Assembly: GCF_021532315.1 (NCBI RefSeq)
Contig: NZ_JAKGAO010000026.1
Coordinates: 1-64,000, forward strand
Direction: 5' to 3'
Source: Paenibacillus tarimensis
Lineage (GTDB): Bacteria > Bacillota > Bacilli > Paenibacillales > Paenibacillaceae
DNA length: 64,000 nucleotides
The notes under the pieces were generated by a model. The model was not told the DNA's origin. It did no database searches and saw only the letters and a list, made by a program, of their open reading frames with translations. The position numbers and the translations under genes are program-made. The stretch's first letter is position 1. Every line of letters begins with the position of its first letter. Positions 55,579-62,927 of the stretch are shown here, piece after piece.

Positions 55579-55833
55579 CTAATCAAACATCTTTAAGATG
55601 TCATTCTTCGAAACGCCAATATCCTTGAAGAACAGCTCGAGATTGGCTAAGCGGCCTGTGACAACAAACTGCAGGTTACGGTCACGATCCATCAGCACAG
55701 AATTTACCGTGAGCGCATTCGATAACAAGCCGAAAGCAATCGCGATCTGCTGCGGGGTTAACTTTGTGCGGGGAAGCGGGTTTCCGTTACCAGCCGTTTG
55801 GCTGCCGGCTGATCTGTCTCTGCGAACCGCCAC
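55579..55833 (-). CDS. 84-residue protein of unknown function
   Basis: Soluble protein of 84 residues; the first 20 are basic and probably flexible (VRRDRSAGSQTAGNGNP), then KLTPQQIAIAFGLLSNALTV and a final NLELFFKDIGVSKNDILKMF, both predicted helical with a beta part between (LQFVVTG). I know no family. The GTG has AGGGGG eight bases upstream, and it follows a 44-residue membrane peptide gene by only 15 bases, so the two form an operon. Confidence 0.65.
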   Translation of the reverse strand: MAVRRDRSAGSQTAGNGNPLPRTKLTPQQIAIAFGLLSNALTVNSVLMDRDRNLQFVVTGRLANLELFFKDIGVSKNDILKMFD

Positions 55834-55848
55834 TGCAATCGCCCCCTT

Positions 55849-55983
55849 TTAACCAATTAAGATTGGCGTCTCCAGTTCCGGACCTCTGCCAATACCAGCC
55901 AAGAAGCTGATTATAACAATAATAAAGACCACCAGGCTGACACCTGTCTTCGTCCGTTGATACCCGACCGGCCTCGCTCTCAT
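55849..55983 (-). CDS. 44-residue single-pass membrane peptide
   Basis: Short gene with ATG eight bases behind AGGTGG. The product has a basic start (MRARPVGYQRTKTG), one hydrophobic segment (about 15-31, SLVVFIIVIISFLAGIG) and a short polar tail. It resembles in layout, not clearly in sequence, the small YjcZ-type spore proteins. The basic start suggests that the N-terminus is inside. The next gene (84 residues) begins 15 bases downstream with its ribosome site over the stop codon of this gene. Confidence 0.6.
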   Translation of the reverse strand: MRARPVGYQRTKTGVSLVVFIIVIISFLAGIGRGPELETPILIG

Positions 55984-56218
55984 TACTGATCCCACCTGTC
56001 TCCTCTGTTTACCTTATACTATGCCGGCTATACCATTCTTGCTTAGACTCTTCTGCTCTCCCAGCATATTTCGGGTATGCAGCGGGGGGTTGTAGCCCAG
56101 ACCGGACAGGAATGATATAATATAAAGAATAGATTCAAGCAGGCATTGAAATACAGGTACGGATTCGCGTTCACCCTATTTTCGATGTAACCGGTTACTA
56201 ACTAATGGAGGTCCACTC

Positions 56219-57493
56219 ATGGAAAAGAAGATGATGGAATGGATTGCTTATACTGAAAGCCGAATTGATTTGTCCGCTTATAAGCTGCATGCTTGTGCCA
56301 TCAGACGCAGTCATAACTTCCTTTCCGAAACACTGTACACACTGGAAATGGAGTGGTTCCCCATTGAGCGTGACGGACGGTCCAAGGATGGTTACAATCC
56401 TCCCGGCACAGCTATTATCGAGCTGGATCTGGCTGCGATGCAGTTTACCAAAATTCTGTACGTGGGCGGCGTCTCACTCAGCAGCGGGCCAATTATTGAA
56501 ACCGGGAATGCGGAAGCGGCAGCCGCCTGGATTGAACAAGAGACAGGGCTCCAGTACCGGAAACAGTTCTGCCTGAGCAAGCAGACCGGCAATGAGTATC
56601 AATTCTCCGCTTGCTATGAGGGAATTCCCATTTCCCCGCAAGCCAGAATCGATTTGAAGCTTGACCAGACTGGTAAGCTCGTCTTATACAGCCGTCACGG
56701 GCGCTTTGCGGCCGCTGAAGAAATCACTCCCGAGCCATTCACGCTGACGCTCGATGGGGAAGTGCAGCAAATCGCAGCAGGACAGCTCCGGCGGCTGACT
56801 GTACCGGCCAACAAAACGAGAAAATGGCTTGCCGTTTACGGCCTCGAAGAAGTGTATATAGCACAAGACCGGAAAACACTTATCCCTATCCGGACCGACA
56901 TTGATGAAGCCGCACGATGTGACGTCAATGAGCGAATGGAATGGGAGACGCCGCTTGAGCATCCCTATGAACGGCGCCCGCTCAACCTCACCCGTCACCC
57001 TGTTACGGTCGAACAGGTACTGGAACGGGAGCCCGATCCCGACATGCGTTCACTGACTCCGGAAGAGCGGGAGCTGGCTAAGCACGCCGTACTTGGCCTC
57101 CTGCGGAGCAAGTACCCGGAAGACTCCGGCAGATGGAACATGGTTTCCCTCTCCGTCCGGCATGGCTATGTGATTGCCAAGCTTAAGGTGCCGGATGACT
57201 GGCGCTTTCCCGGCATCAAGATGATTGTTCACATTGACCGTGTCTCTATGGAGGTTGTTAACTGGATGGATACTCTCTCCTTCCTGGACCTCTATAACGA
57301 TTATGAACCGGCCGACTATGATGAGCCGCTGAGTCTGGAGACAGCCTGCAGTAGGCTGCACGATAAGCTTCGCCTTGATCCAGTGTATGTTTACGACTTT
57401 GAACTTCGCAGATACAGATTATGCGGTAAACTCGACTCCGACTATGGTGTATTGGCTCATTCGGGGGAAGTTATTTCTCTGCAAGACCTGTAG
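56219..57493 (+). CDS. 424-residue protein of unknown function
   Basis: Soluble protein without signal peptide or membrane segment. Two related halves may exist: each contains a beta-rich part with a repeated pattern like FSACYEGIPISPQARIDLKLDQTGKLVLYSRHG and YVYDFELRRYRLCGKLDSDYGVLAHSGEV, which recalls PepSY/YcdB-type repeats (substrate-like strands ending in a G(K)LV/VI turn), but I would not assign the family. The ATG has GGAGG seven bases upstream. It stands alone, followed by a 24-base perfect palindrome. Probably lineage-specific. Confidence 0.7.
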   Translation: MEKKMMEWIAYTESRIDLSAYKLHACAIRRSHNFLSETLYTLEMEWFPIERDGRSKDGYNPPGTAIIELDLAAMQFTKILYVGGVSLSSGPIIETGNAEAAAAWIEQETGLQYRKQFCLSKQTGNEYQFSACYEGIPISPQARIDLKLDQTGKLVLYSRHGRFAAAEEITPEPFTLTLDGEVQQIAAGQLRRLTVPANKTRKWLAVYGLEEVYIAQDRKTLIPIRTDIDEAARCDVNERMEWETPLEHPYERRPLNLTRHPVTVEQVLEREPDPDMRSLTPEERELAKHAVLGLLRSKYPEDSGRWNMVSLSVRHGYVIAKLKVPDDWRFPGIKMIVHIDRVSMEVVNWMDTLSFLDLYNDYEPADYDEPLSLETACSRLHDKLRLDPVYVYDFELRRYRLCGKLDSDYGVLAHSGEVISLQDL

Positions 57494-57533
57494 AACAGTA
57501 CAGAAAATGTAATCCATTCATATAAGTAGGCCG

Positions 57534-57557
57534 AGGCCCGGACTTAAGTCCGGGCCT
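57534..57557. repeat. 24-base perfect palindrome
   Basis: Arms AGGCCCGGACTT / AAGTCCGGGCCT without loop bases, 40 bases after the stop codon of the preceding gene, followed by a second small GCCC/GGGC stem. No T-run follows; possibly a T-less terminator or mRNA end. Confidence 0.55.
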
Positions 57558-57667
57558 GTTACCGCCCTGGGGCGGGTTACCCTGCCCTCGGCATGTTCTA
57601 TAATAGGCAAGAGACTTTTCCACCCTACAGGCGGTAGATTATACACACAAGGACTGAGCATAAGGAT

Positions 57668-58339
57668 ATGAAGCCTAACCGACAGGATATCATGGTAACC
57701 CGAAGCGCACACGAGTTCCCTGCCCCCTATCCCGCAGACCATGAAAGGAACTTACGGCGTGTTAAGCGGCGCTCAAGGCGAAACACCCTGCTTCTGCTTC
57801 TTATTACGCTCGGGTTCATCATATATTGGAACAAGCTTCCCATCCCGGAATTCCTGGAGCCCGAGAATTCTGTCCGTGACATTTCACCTGTTACCGGACT
57901 TCACCCCATTGTGGCAGCCAAGCAAAATGAGCTCATACGTCTCACCGGGAAGGCCGGAATTACCATTCTTATCACGGACGGCTTTAGGAGCAAGGAAGAG
58001 CAAGATGCTCTGTACCGCCAGGGAAGAAGCGACGATGGGCCTATCGTCACTCACGCTAAAGGCGGGGAATCCTACCATAACTATGGGTTGGCAATCGATT
58101 TCGCTTTGCGGACAGATGACGGGAATGTCATCTGGGACTTAGAATACGATGGCAATGGCAATGGAGAATCGGATTGGATGGAAGTTGTCAGCATTGCCAA
58201 GGAGCTGGGGTTTACCTGGGGAGGCGACTGGGCAAGCTTCCGGGATTACCCACACCTTCAAATGGACTTTGGTTATTCAATCCGTGAGCTGAAAAACGGC
58301 AAACGTCCTCCCGTACAGGCTGAGACAAGCATTCCTTAA
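57668..58339 (+). CDS. membrane-anchored M15 family peptidase (D-alanyl-D-alanine carboxypeptidase/endopeptidase type)
   Basis: Protein of 223 residues: a basic cytoplasmic part, one membrane helix (about 40-53), then an outer M15/VanY-like zinc peptidase domain. Zinc ligands are His137 and Asp144 in SYHNYGLAIDF and His196 in YPHLQM; the last motif is HLQ, not the HxE of some relatives. DGFRSKEEQDALYRQGR also fits. Close to CwlK, which cuts L-Ala-D-Glu in peptidoglycan; the exact bond is not sure. The ATG at 57668 has AAGGA close by; a second ATG at 57692 is possible. Confidence 0.87.
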   Translation: MKPNRQDIMVTRSAHEFPAPYPADHERNLRRVKRRSRRNTLLLLLITLGFIIYWNKLPIPEFLEPENSVRDISPVTGLHPIVAAKQNELIRLTGKAGITILITDGFRSKEEQDALYRQGRSDDGPIVTHAKGGESYHNYGLAIDFALRTDDGNVIWDLEYDGNGNGESDWMEVVSIAKELGFTWGGDWASFRDYPHLQMDFGYSIRELKNGKRPPVQAETSIP

Positions 58340-58365
58340 TTGAAATCTATTCTATTAAATAAAGA

Positions 58366-58407
58366 AGGATTGCCCACCGGCTCTCTTGATACCGGCTGGA
58401 CAATCCT
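58366..58407. terminator. bidirectional terminator M15 / hmoA
   Basis: AGGATTG / CAATCCT with inner CCGG pairs, between convergent genes; T-rich on both outer sides. Confidence 0.75.
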
Positions 58408-58412
58408 CTGTT

Positions 58413-58745
58413 TTATACCGTACCGGCCGCCTTGCCAGGCCGCACCGTCTTCACATGATACATGTTCACCGAACTGCTGATAACAAACTCAGGCTTCGGC
58501 TTACCTCTGTTATCCCGGTGCCCTTGAATATGGGCATCACTCTTCTCCCAATTCTTCCAGGCTTCTTCCGACTCCCACCTGATCATAACCAGCACTTCCT
58601 CCTGCTCCTTGTTCAAGCGGTTCACCATCACACTGCGGTCAACAAGCCCTTCCATCGCATCTATCGCACCTTCTGAGCTGAATCGCTCCACGACCTGATC
58701 GGCAAACCCTTTTTCAACGATAATCGACCTTGTTTGAATGAACAA
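58413..58745 (-). CDS. hmoA: heme-degrading monooxygenase HmoA type
   Basis: Antibiotic-biosynthesis-monooxygenase fold protein of 110 residues. The block MIRWESEEAWKNWEKSDAHIQGHR is nearly that of B. subtilis HmoA, with Trp66 and His76 in the spacing of the IsdG heme pocket; residue 7 is Ser where IsdG has Asn. It would free iron from heme in the cytoplasm. The TTG at 58745 follows AGGAGG by seven bases. A Fur box covers its promoter, so it is probably induced when iron is low, which supports the function. Confidence 0.88.
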   Translation of the reverse strand: MFIQTRSIIVEKGFADQVVERFSSEGAIDAMEGLVDRSVMVNRLNKEQEEVLVMIRWESEEAWKNWEKSDAHIQGHRDNRGKPKPEFVISSSVNMYHVKTVRPGKAAGTV

Positions 58746-58781
58746 AGCACGCCCTCCTAATAAAAGACTAGTAGTATCCAT

Positions 58782-58811
58782 ATTCTAGTTGATAAAGATT
58801 CTCATTGTCAA
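58782..58811 (-). promoter_or_regulatory. hmoA promoter with Fur box
   Basis: Minus-strand TTGACA (58806-58811), 18-base spacer, TAGAAT (58782-58787). The spacer and -35 contain GATAAAGATTCTCATTGTC (58791-58809), which matches the 19-base Fur consensus at 16 positions. Confidence 0.8.
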
Positions 58812-58994
58812 ACAGAGCTTAAGCAAATATTTATCAATAACGTTCCCACAACTTGCTACTTATGAACTATAATGGGTTAGTAGACTTGTACCTGAAGCCG
58901 GTACAGCTGGCGAATTCTGACTGTCGGAAGGACTCGGACCCTTGGGAGACAGGTCGTACAGACTCATATTTTTCATACATCAGTTGAAGGAAAG

Positions 58995-60551
58995 GTGCTG
59001 GAATCCAAATTGAAAAAGTATTTCGCCGCTCTACTATCAGTCATCCTGTTGTTCGGTAGCGCAGCAAGCGTACAAGCTGCAGCAACCAAATACAAAGTGT
59101 ACGTGGACGGTGCACTCGCTACCTCGAATGGTATTGTCCGTAATGGTACCACTCTCGTACCATTCAAGCCGGTTCTGTCCGCCATGGGCTTCGGCTTCCA
59201 ATATGATGGCAAGTCCAAGACGGTCAAAGCCAAAAAATCAGGGACGGTCATCACGCTCACGATCGGCAATAAGAAAGCAAGCGTTAATGGTACGGCAGCA
59301 ATGCTTCCAGTAGCACCCACCCTTATTAACAATACGACCTACATACCTGTGAGATTCGTAGGTGAATCCACTGGATACAGTGTATCGGCGGATAAGGCGG
59401 CAGGTTCGATATATGTTGATTCCCAGAGTGATGAGGATTATGTCTCGGCAGAACCAGGCCAAACAACCACTCCACCTGCTTCGACTGCAGCTGCAGGAAC
59501 TCTGAATACCCAGCAGATCACCAAGCTAAACGACAGCAAGGTAGTTATGATCGAGATGGAAAAAGGCCAGGGCAGCGGCGTATATCTCGGTGAAGGTGTA
59601 TTTATTACCAACCACCATGTCATTGAGGGAAGCGTGTCCGGACGCGTGGTTGATACTAACGGCAGATACTTTGACATTGAAGGTGTTATTGCGCATGACA
59701 CCACCCGTGATTTAGCCCTTATCAAGATTACATCCAACACATTTCAGGCCACCACGGTGACCATCGGTAATCCTTCTGACTTGTCCAAGGGTGAGAAGGT
59801 CGTAGCGATCGGCAGCCCAATGGGTATGCAGAACACCGTCGCTGAAGGCTTGGTTAGCAGCTTTAGAACAACGGAAGATAATGTCAAGCTGATTCAAATC
59901 AGCGTGCCGATTGATCACGGCAGCTCCGGTGGCGCTCTCTTCAACCAGAAGGGACAACTTGTTGGTATTACGGCGAGCGGCATTGACAGCAATGCCAGCC
60001 TTAACTTTGCTATTGACATTAGAGAAGCTGCAGGCATGCTTGAACTAACCAAGGGAATGCGCTATGCCCAGCTGACAACAACTCCGCTGTCCTCACTGGC
60101 AGCTGCTGTGCCGGCCAGCTCTACCGGCTCCTCCGAGACTCCCGATAACGTAGCCCGTTCAATGGTGAGCACCTTGAACAGCTCGGCGACTTTGTTCCCT
60201 ACGCCGAGCGGCTCAATCCAGCTGGGCAAATGGATCTCCTATGTAGAGGACGGTACTGTCGTAGTCTTTAATGTTCTGGATGCAGATGACTACGCAGCCT
60301 ACAATCGATATTTCGATTCTAACCACGCTGCATATGAGCAGTGGATGGATAACCTCGGCAGATCAGCAGCCAAGAGCTTCCCGAACAACAAAATTATGAT
60401 CTGTCTCTTCTATGAAGACATGTTTACAAGCTACCCAAGCTCCTTCGACGAGGAAGAAATCGAAACGGTCCCTGGCGGCTATGAAGTTTTCCACCTGTTT
60501 GCTGTATCGTTAGTCCAGAACGGCAAGGTAGAATCGGCCGTTCGCCCATAA
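58995..60551 (+). CDS. secreted trypsin-like serine protease with N-terminal copper-amine-oxidase-like domain
   Basis: Exported protein of 518 residues. Signal peptide to about residue 29; residues 30-145 are the copper amine oxidase N-terminal-like domain of Paenibacillus surface proteins (VYVDGALATSNGIVRNGTTLVPF, TTYIPVRFVGE). A Thr/Pro/Ala linker leads to a chymotrypsin-fold protease of the DegP/HtrA type: His208 (TNHHVI), Asp239 (RDLALI), Ser311 (GSSGGAL), without PDZ domain. About 150 C-terminal residues follow (VFNVLDADDYAAYNRYF) of unknown fold. GTG start after AAGGAAAG. Perhaps envelope protein quality control or self-anchored extracellular protease. Confidence 0.88.
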   Translation: MLESKLKKYFAALLSVILLFGSAASVQAAATKYKVYVDGALATSNGIVRNGTTLVPFKPVLSAMGFGFQYDGKSKTVKAKKSGTVITLTIGNKKASVNGTAAMLPVAPTLINNTTYIPVRFVGESTGYSVSADKAAGSIYVDSQSDEDYVSAEPGQTTTPPASTAAAGTLNTQQITKLNDSKVVMIEMEKGQGSGVYLGEGVFITNHHVIEGSVSGRVVDTNGRYFDIEGVIAHDTTRDLALIKITSNTFQATTVTIGNPSDLSKGEKVVAIGSPMGMQNTVAEGLVSSFRTTEDNVKLIQISVPIDHGSSGGALFNQKGQLVGITASGIDSNASLNFAIDIREAAGMLELTKGMRYAQLTTTPLSSLAAAVPASSTGSSETPDNVARSMVSTLNSSATLFPTPSGSIQLGKWISYVEDGTVVVFNVLDADDYAAYNRYFDSNHAAYEQWMDNLGRSAAKSFPNNKIMICLFYEDMFTSYPSSFDEEEIETVPGGYEVFHLFAVSLVQNGKVESAVRP

Positions 60552-60561
60552 ATGCGGCACC

Positions 60562-60597
60562 AAGCCCGCCTGCAGCTCATTTGCTGCAGGCGGGCTT
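60562..60597 (+). terminator. terminator after the protease gene
   Basis: Perfect stem AAGCCCGCCTGCAG / CTGCAGGCGGGCTT, eight-base loop, then GATTTAT. Confidence 0.85.
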
Positions 60598-60695
60598 GAT
60601 TTATATCCGCATGTTCTGGCCGCACTTCGTTCATCTTCCGTTCATATACCTCTGATAGCCTGAGTCTTATAACAACATTAAGACTGGGAGGAATT

Positions 60696-62135
60696 ATGAA
60701 TATGAAGCCATTTGAAATCTGCTTGTTCGCAGCCGCCGGGCTCCTGCTGCTCGGATATTGCTTCAAGCTGTGGCCAAGGAAGCCCTGGATACCCGCTGTC
60801 GCTTTAAGCGGCACCATCATGGGCGTAATTCACCTTCTTTTCGAAGGGGCGCGCCTGCAGATGATCCCGCTTTATGTATGGTTTGCAGGAAGTGTGATTG
60901 GCTGCTTGTCCGCATTAGTCAAAAGTAAAAGTCTGCACCCCTTTGGTGATGTTTCGCTCTCCAGACGTATAATACTGGGACTAACCGGGATAATCACCGC
61001 AGCTGTTGCGCTATTCGTCCCCCTTTACCTGCTGCCGCTTGTTATTCTGGAGCAGCCTAGCGGCCCCTATGCCGTTGGCACGGCAAGCTATTACTGGACC
61101 GACCCCAGCCGCAGTGAAGCCTTCACCCCCGATCCCTCTGATAAAAGGAGTATCGCACTCAGGGTATGGTATCCGGCGGAACGGCTGCAGAATGCAGAGC
61201 GAGCGCCATACGCTTACCCGCCCGAACAGTTGAGCCGTGTAAGCAAATCCCTGCCTCTAGAGCTTCGCGTATTATTGAACAGCATCTCACATACCGAGAC
61301 ACACGCCTACCTTCAAGCCCCGGTTTCTGGTGAAGAAGAGAAGTATCCCGTACTCCTATTCTCACCGGGCTACGGAATGTCTAACTTTATGTATACCACC
61401 CAAACCGAGCAGCTTGCCAGTCATGGCTATATCGTCGCTGCTATTGAACATCCTTACTACACAATGTTTCCTACACTCGCACCCGACGGACAGGTAACCG
61501 AGGGACAGAGGGATCTGGATGGTGCAGGGTTTGACTGGGCAGCGATGGAGAGGGAGATACGGACATTGGTGCAGGATGCGGGATTTGCGATTAGCAAGCT
61601 TCAAGAAGTAAACGGACAGGACCCGCTCGGTCTGCTGACGGGCAAACTGGATTTACAACGTCTCGGAATGTATGGCCACTCCTTTGGCGGTGCAGCCGCC
61701 GCACAGGTTATGCATGCCTTCCCCGAGATCGGCATTCTGGCAGGCGTGAATATGGACGGTTTTCCTTTTGGCGAGGAAATCACGAATGGTTTGCCCGGCC
61801 CATTCCTTTATATGCAGACCGCCGACTCGGACCTCTTCGCAGACAAGGAACTGCCTCCAGAGATTGCAACCGAACCCGCTGAATACGGGCTCGCTTCTGT
61901 CGAGCAGTATTGGGCGATTGCAGAGGAGCTAAGGCGAAGGAAGGCCGGTTTACTCCAGAACGATGGGGTGGAGCGAACAATCGCTGGTGCGGACCACATG
62001 ACCTTCTCCGACATGGGACTGTACACCCCTTTGCTGGGCCGGAAGGATACGGGGCTGATGCGCTCCATAAATAACGAGCTGCTGATATTCTTTGACCGTC
62101 ATGTGAAGAATATCGATACTGTACCAAGCTCCTGA
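60696..62135 (+). CDS. membrane alpha/beta hydrolase, PAF-acetylhydrolase-like
   Basis: Protein of 479 residues. Four hydrophobic segments in the first 140 residues (about 7-24, 33-50, 56-74, 90-118) anchor an outer or inner alpha/beta hydrolase domain. The nucleophile elbow is GHSFGG, the oxyanion region FSPGYGMSNF, and AGADHMTF gives the likely catalytic His. This is the pattern of platelet-activating-factor acetylhydrolase-like lipases/esterases of bacteria. ATG at 60696 has GGGAGG four bases upstream; a second ATG at 60702 is better spaced. Substrate unknown. Just upstream of a two-component system but with separate signals. Confidence 0.82.
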   Translation: MNMKPFEICLFAAAGLLLLGYCFKLWPRKPWIPAVALSGTIMGVIHLLFEGARLQMIPLYVWFAGSVIGCLSALVKSKSLHPFGDVSLSRRIILGLTGIITAAVALFVPLYLLPLVILEQPSGPYAVGTASYYWTDPSRSEAFTPDPSDKRSIALRVWYPAERLQNAERAPYAYPPEQLSRVSKSLPLELRVLLNSISHTETHAYLQAPVSGEEEKYPVLLFSPGYGMSNFMYTTQTEQLASHGYIVAAIEHPYYTMFPTLAPDGQVTEGQRDLDGAGFDWAAMEREIRTLVQDAGFAISKLQEVNGQDPLGLLTGKLDLQRLGMYGHSFGGAAAAQVMHAFPEIGILAGVNMDGFPFGEEITNGLPGPFLYMQTADSDLFADKELPPEIATEPAEYGLASVEQYWAIAEELRRRKAGLLQNDGVERTIAGADHMTFSDMGLYTPLLGRKDTGLMRSINNELLIFFDRHVKNIDTVPSS

Positions 62136-62252
62136 TACTAGCGACACCTGTAAAGTCCTGGTTATAATGGTTGGGAATGCTTCAGATTGCTTAAGATTGC
62201 TCCTGAGGCTCTGCTGCACGCTGTGGATTATCCTTTGAAGGAGGAGAACGGA

Positions 62253-62927
62253 ATGACGAGTGTATTAATAGCCGATGATGACCCGCATATCAGGGAGCTC
62301 ATCCGGATGACGCTGCGCCAGGACCGTTATGAGCTCTCTGAAGCAGGCAGCGGAACCGATGCCTTGCGGATCGCCTCCGCACAGCGTATCGATATCGCGA
62401 TTGTCGATGTCATGATGCCCGGGATAGATGGGCTGGAGGTGTGCCGTGAGCTCAAACGGTATTATGACATCCCCATCCTTCTCCTAACTGCCAAGGGAAC
62501 AAACACAGATAAGGTCAAGGGCTTCCAGGCGGGAACGGATGACTATGTTGTAAAGCCCTTCGATCCTACTGAGCTTCGGTACCGGATGAAAGCTCTGCTG
62601 CGCAGATTTCAGCTGGATAAGAGCTGTGTTATTGAGGTGGGGGCGCTGTATCTAAACGCCGACCGTACGGTCAGCATCGATGGAACGAACATGATTCTGC
62701 CGCCCAAAGAATTCGAGCTTCTAACCCTGCTCGCTTCCCATCCGAACCGGACCTTGACTCGGGAGCAGCTGATCCAGCAGGTATGGGGCCTGGATTACGA
62801 AGGGGATGAGCGTACTGTCGATGTGCATGTAAAAAGATTGCGGGAACGCCTCTGCAGTTACGCTTCCCGCCTTGAAATCGTAACCGTACGCGGCCTGGGC
62901 TACAAGCTGGAGGTACAGCATGATTAA
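62253..62927 (+). CDS. OmpR family response regulator
   Basis: DNA-binding response regulator of 224 residues. Receiver: acidic pair in IADDDPH, phosphorylation Asp in IVDVMMPG, Thr in LLTAKG, Lys in VVKPFD. C-terminal winged helix with LPPKEFELLTLLASHPNRTLTREQLIQQVWG and DVHVKRLRERL. The ATG at 62253 follows AAGGAGG. Its end overlaps the start of a sensor kinase gene by eight bases. Confidence 0.95.
   Translation: MTSVLIADDDPHIRELIRMTLRQDRYELSEAGSGTDALRIASAQRIDIAIVDVMMPGIDGLEVCRELKRYYDIPILLLTAKGTNTDKVKGFQAGTDDYVVKPFDPTELRYRMKALLRRFQLDKSCVIEVGALYLNADRTVSIDGTNMILPPKEFELLTLLASHPNRTLTREQLIQQVWGLDYEGDERTVDVHVKRLRERLCSYASRLEIVTVRGLGYKLEVQHD

Noticed and set aside
55241-55582. 113-codon frame on the plus strand upstream of oppA
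   Set aside because: No ribosome site, composition unlike a protein, overlaps the terminator of the 84-residue gene.
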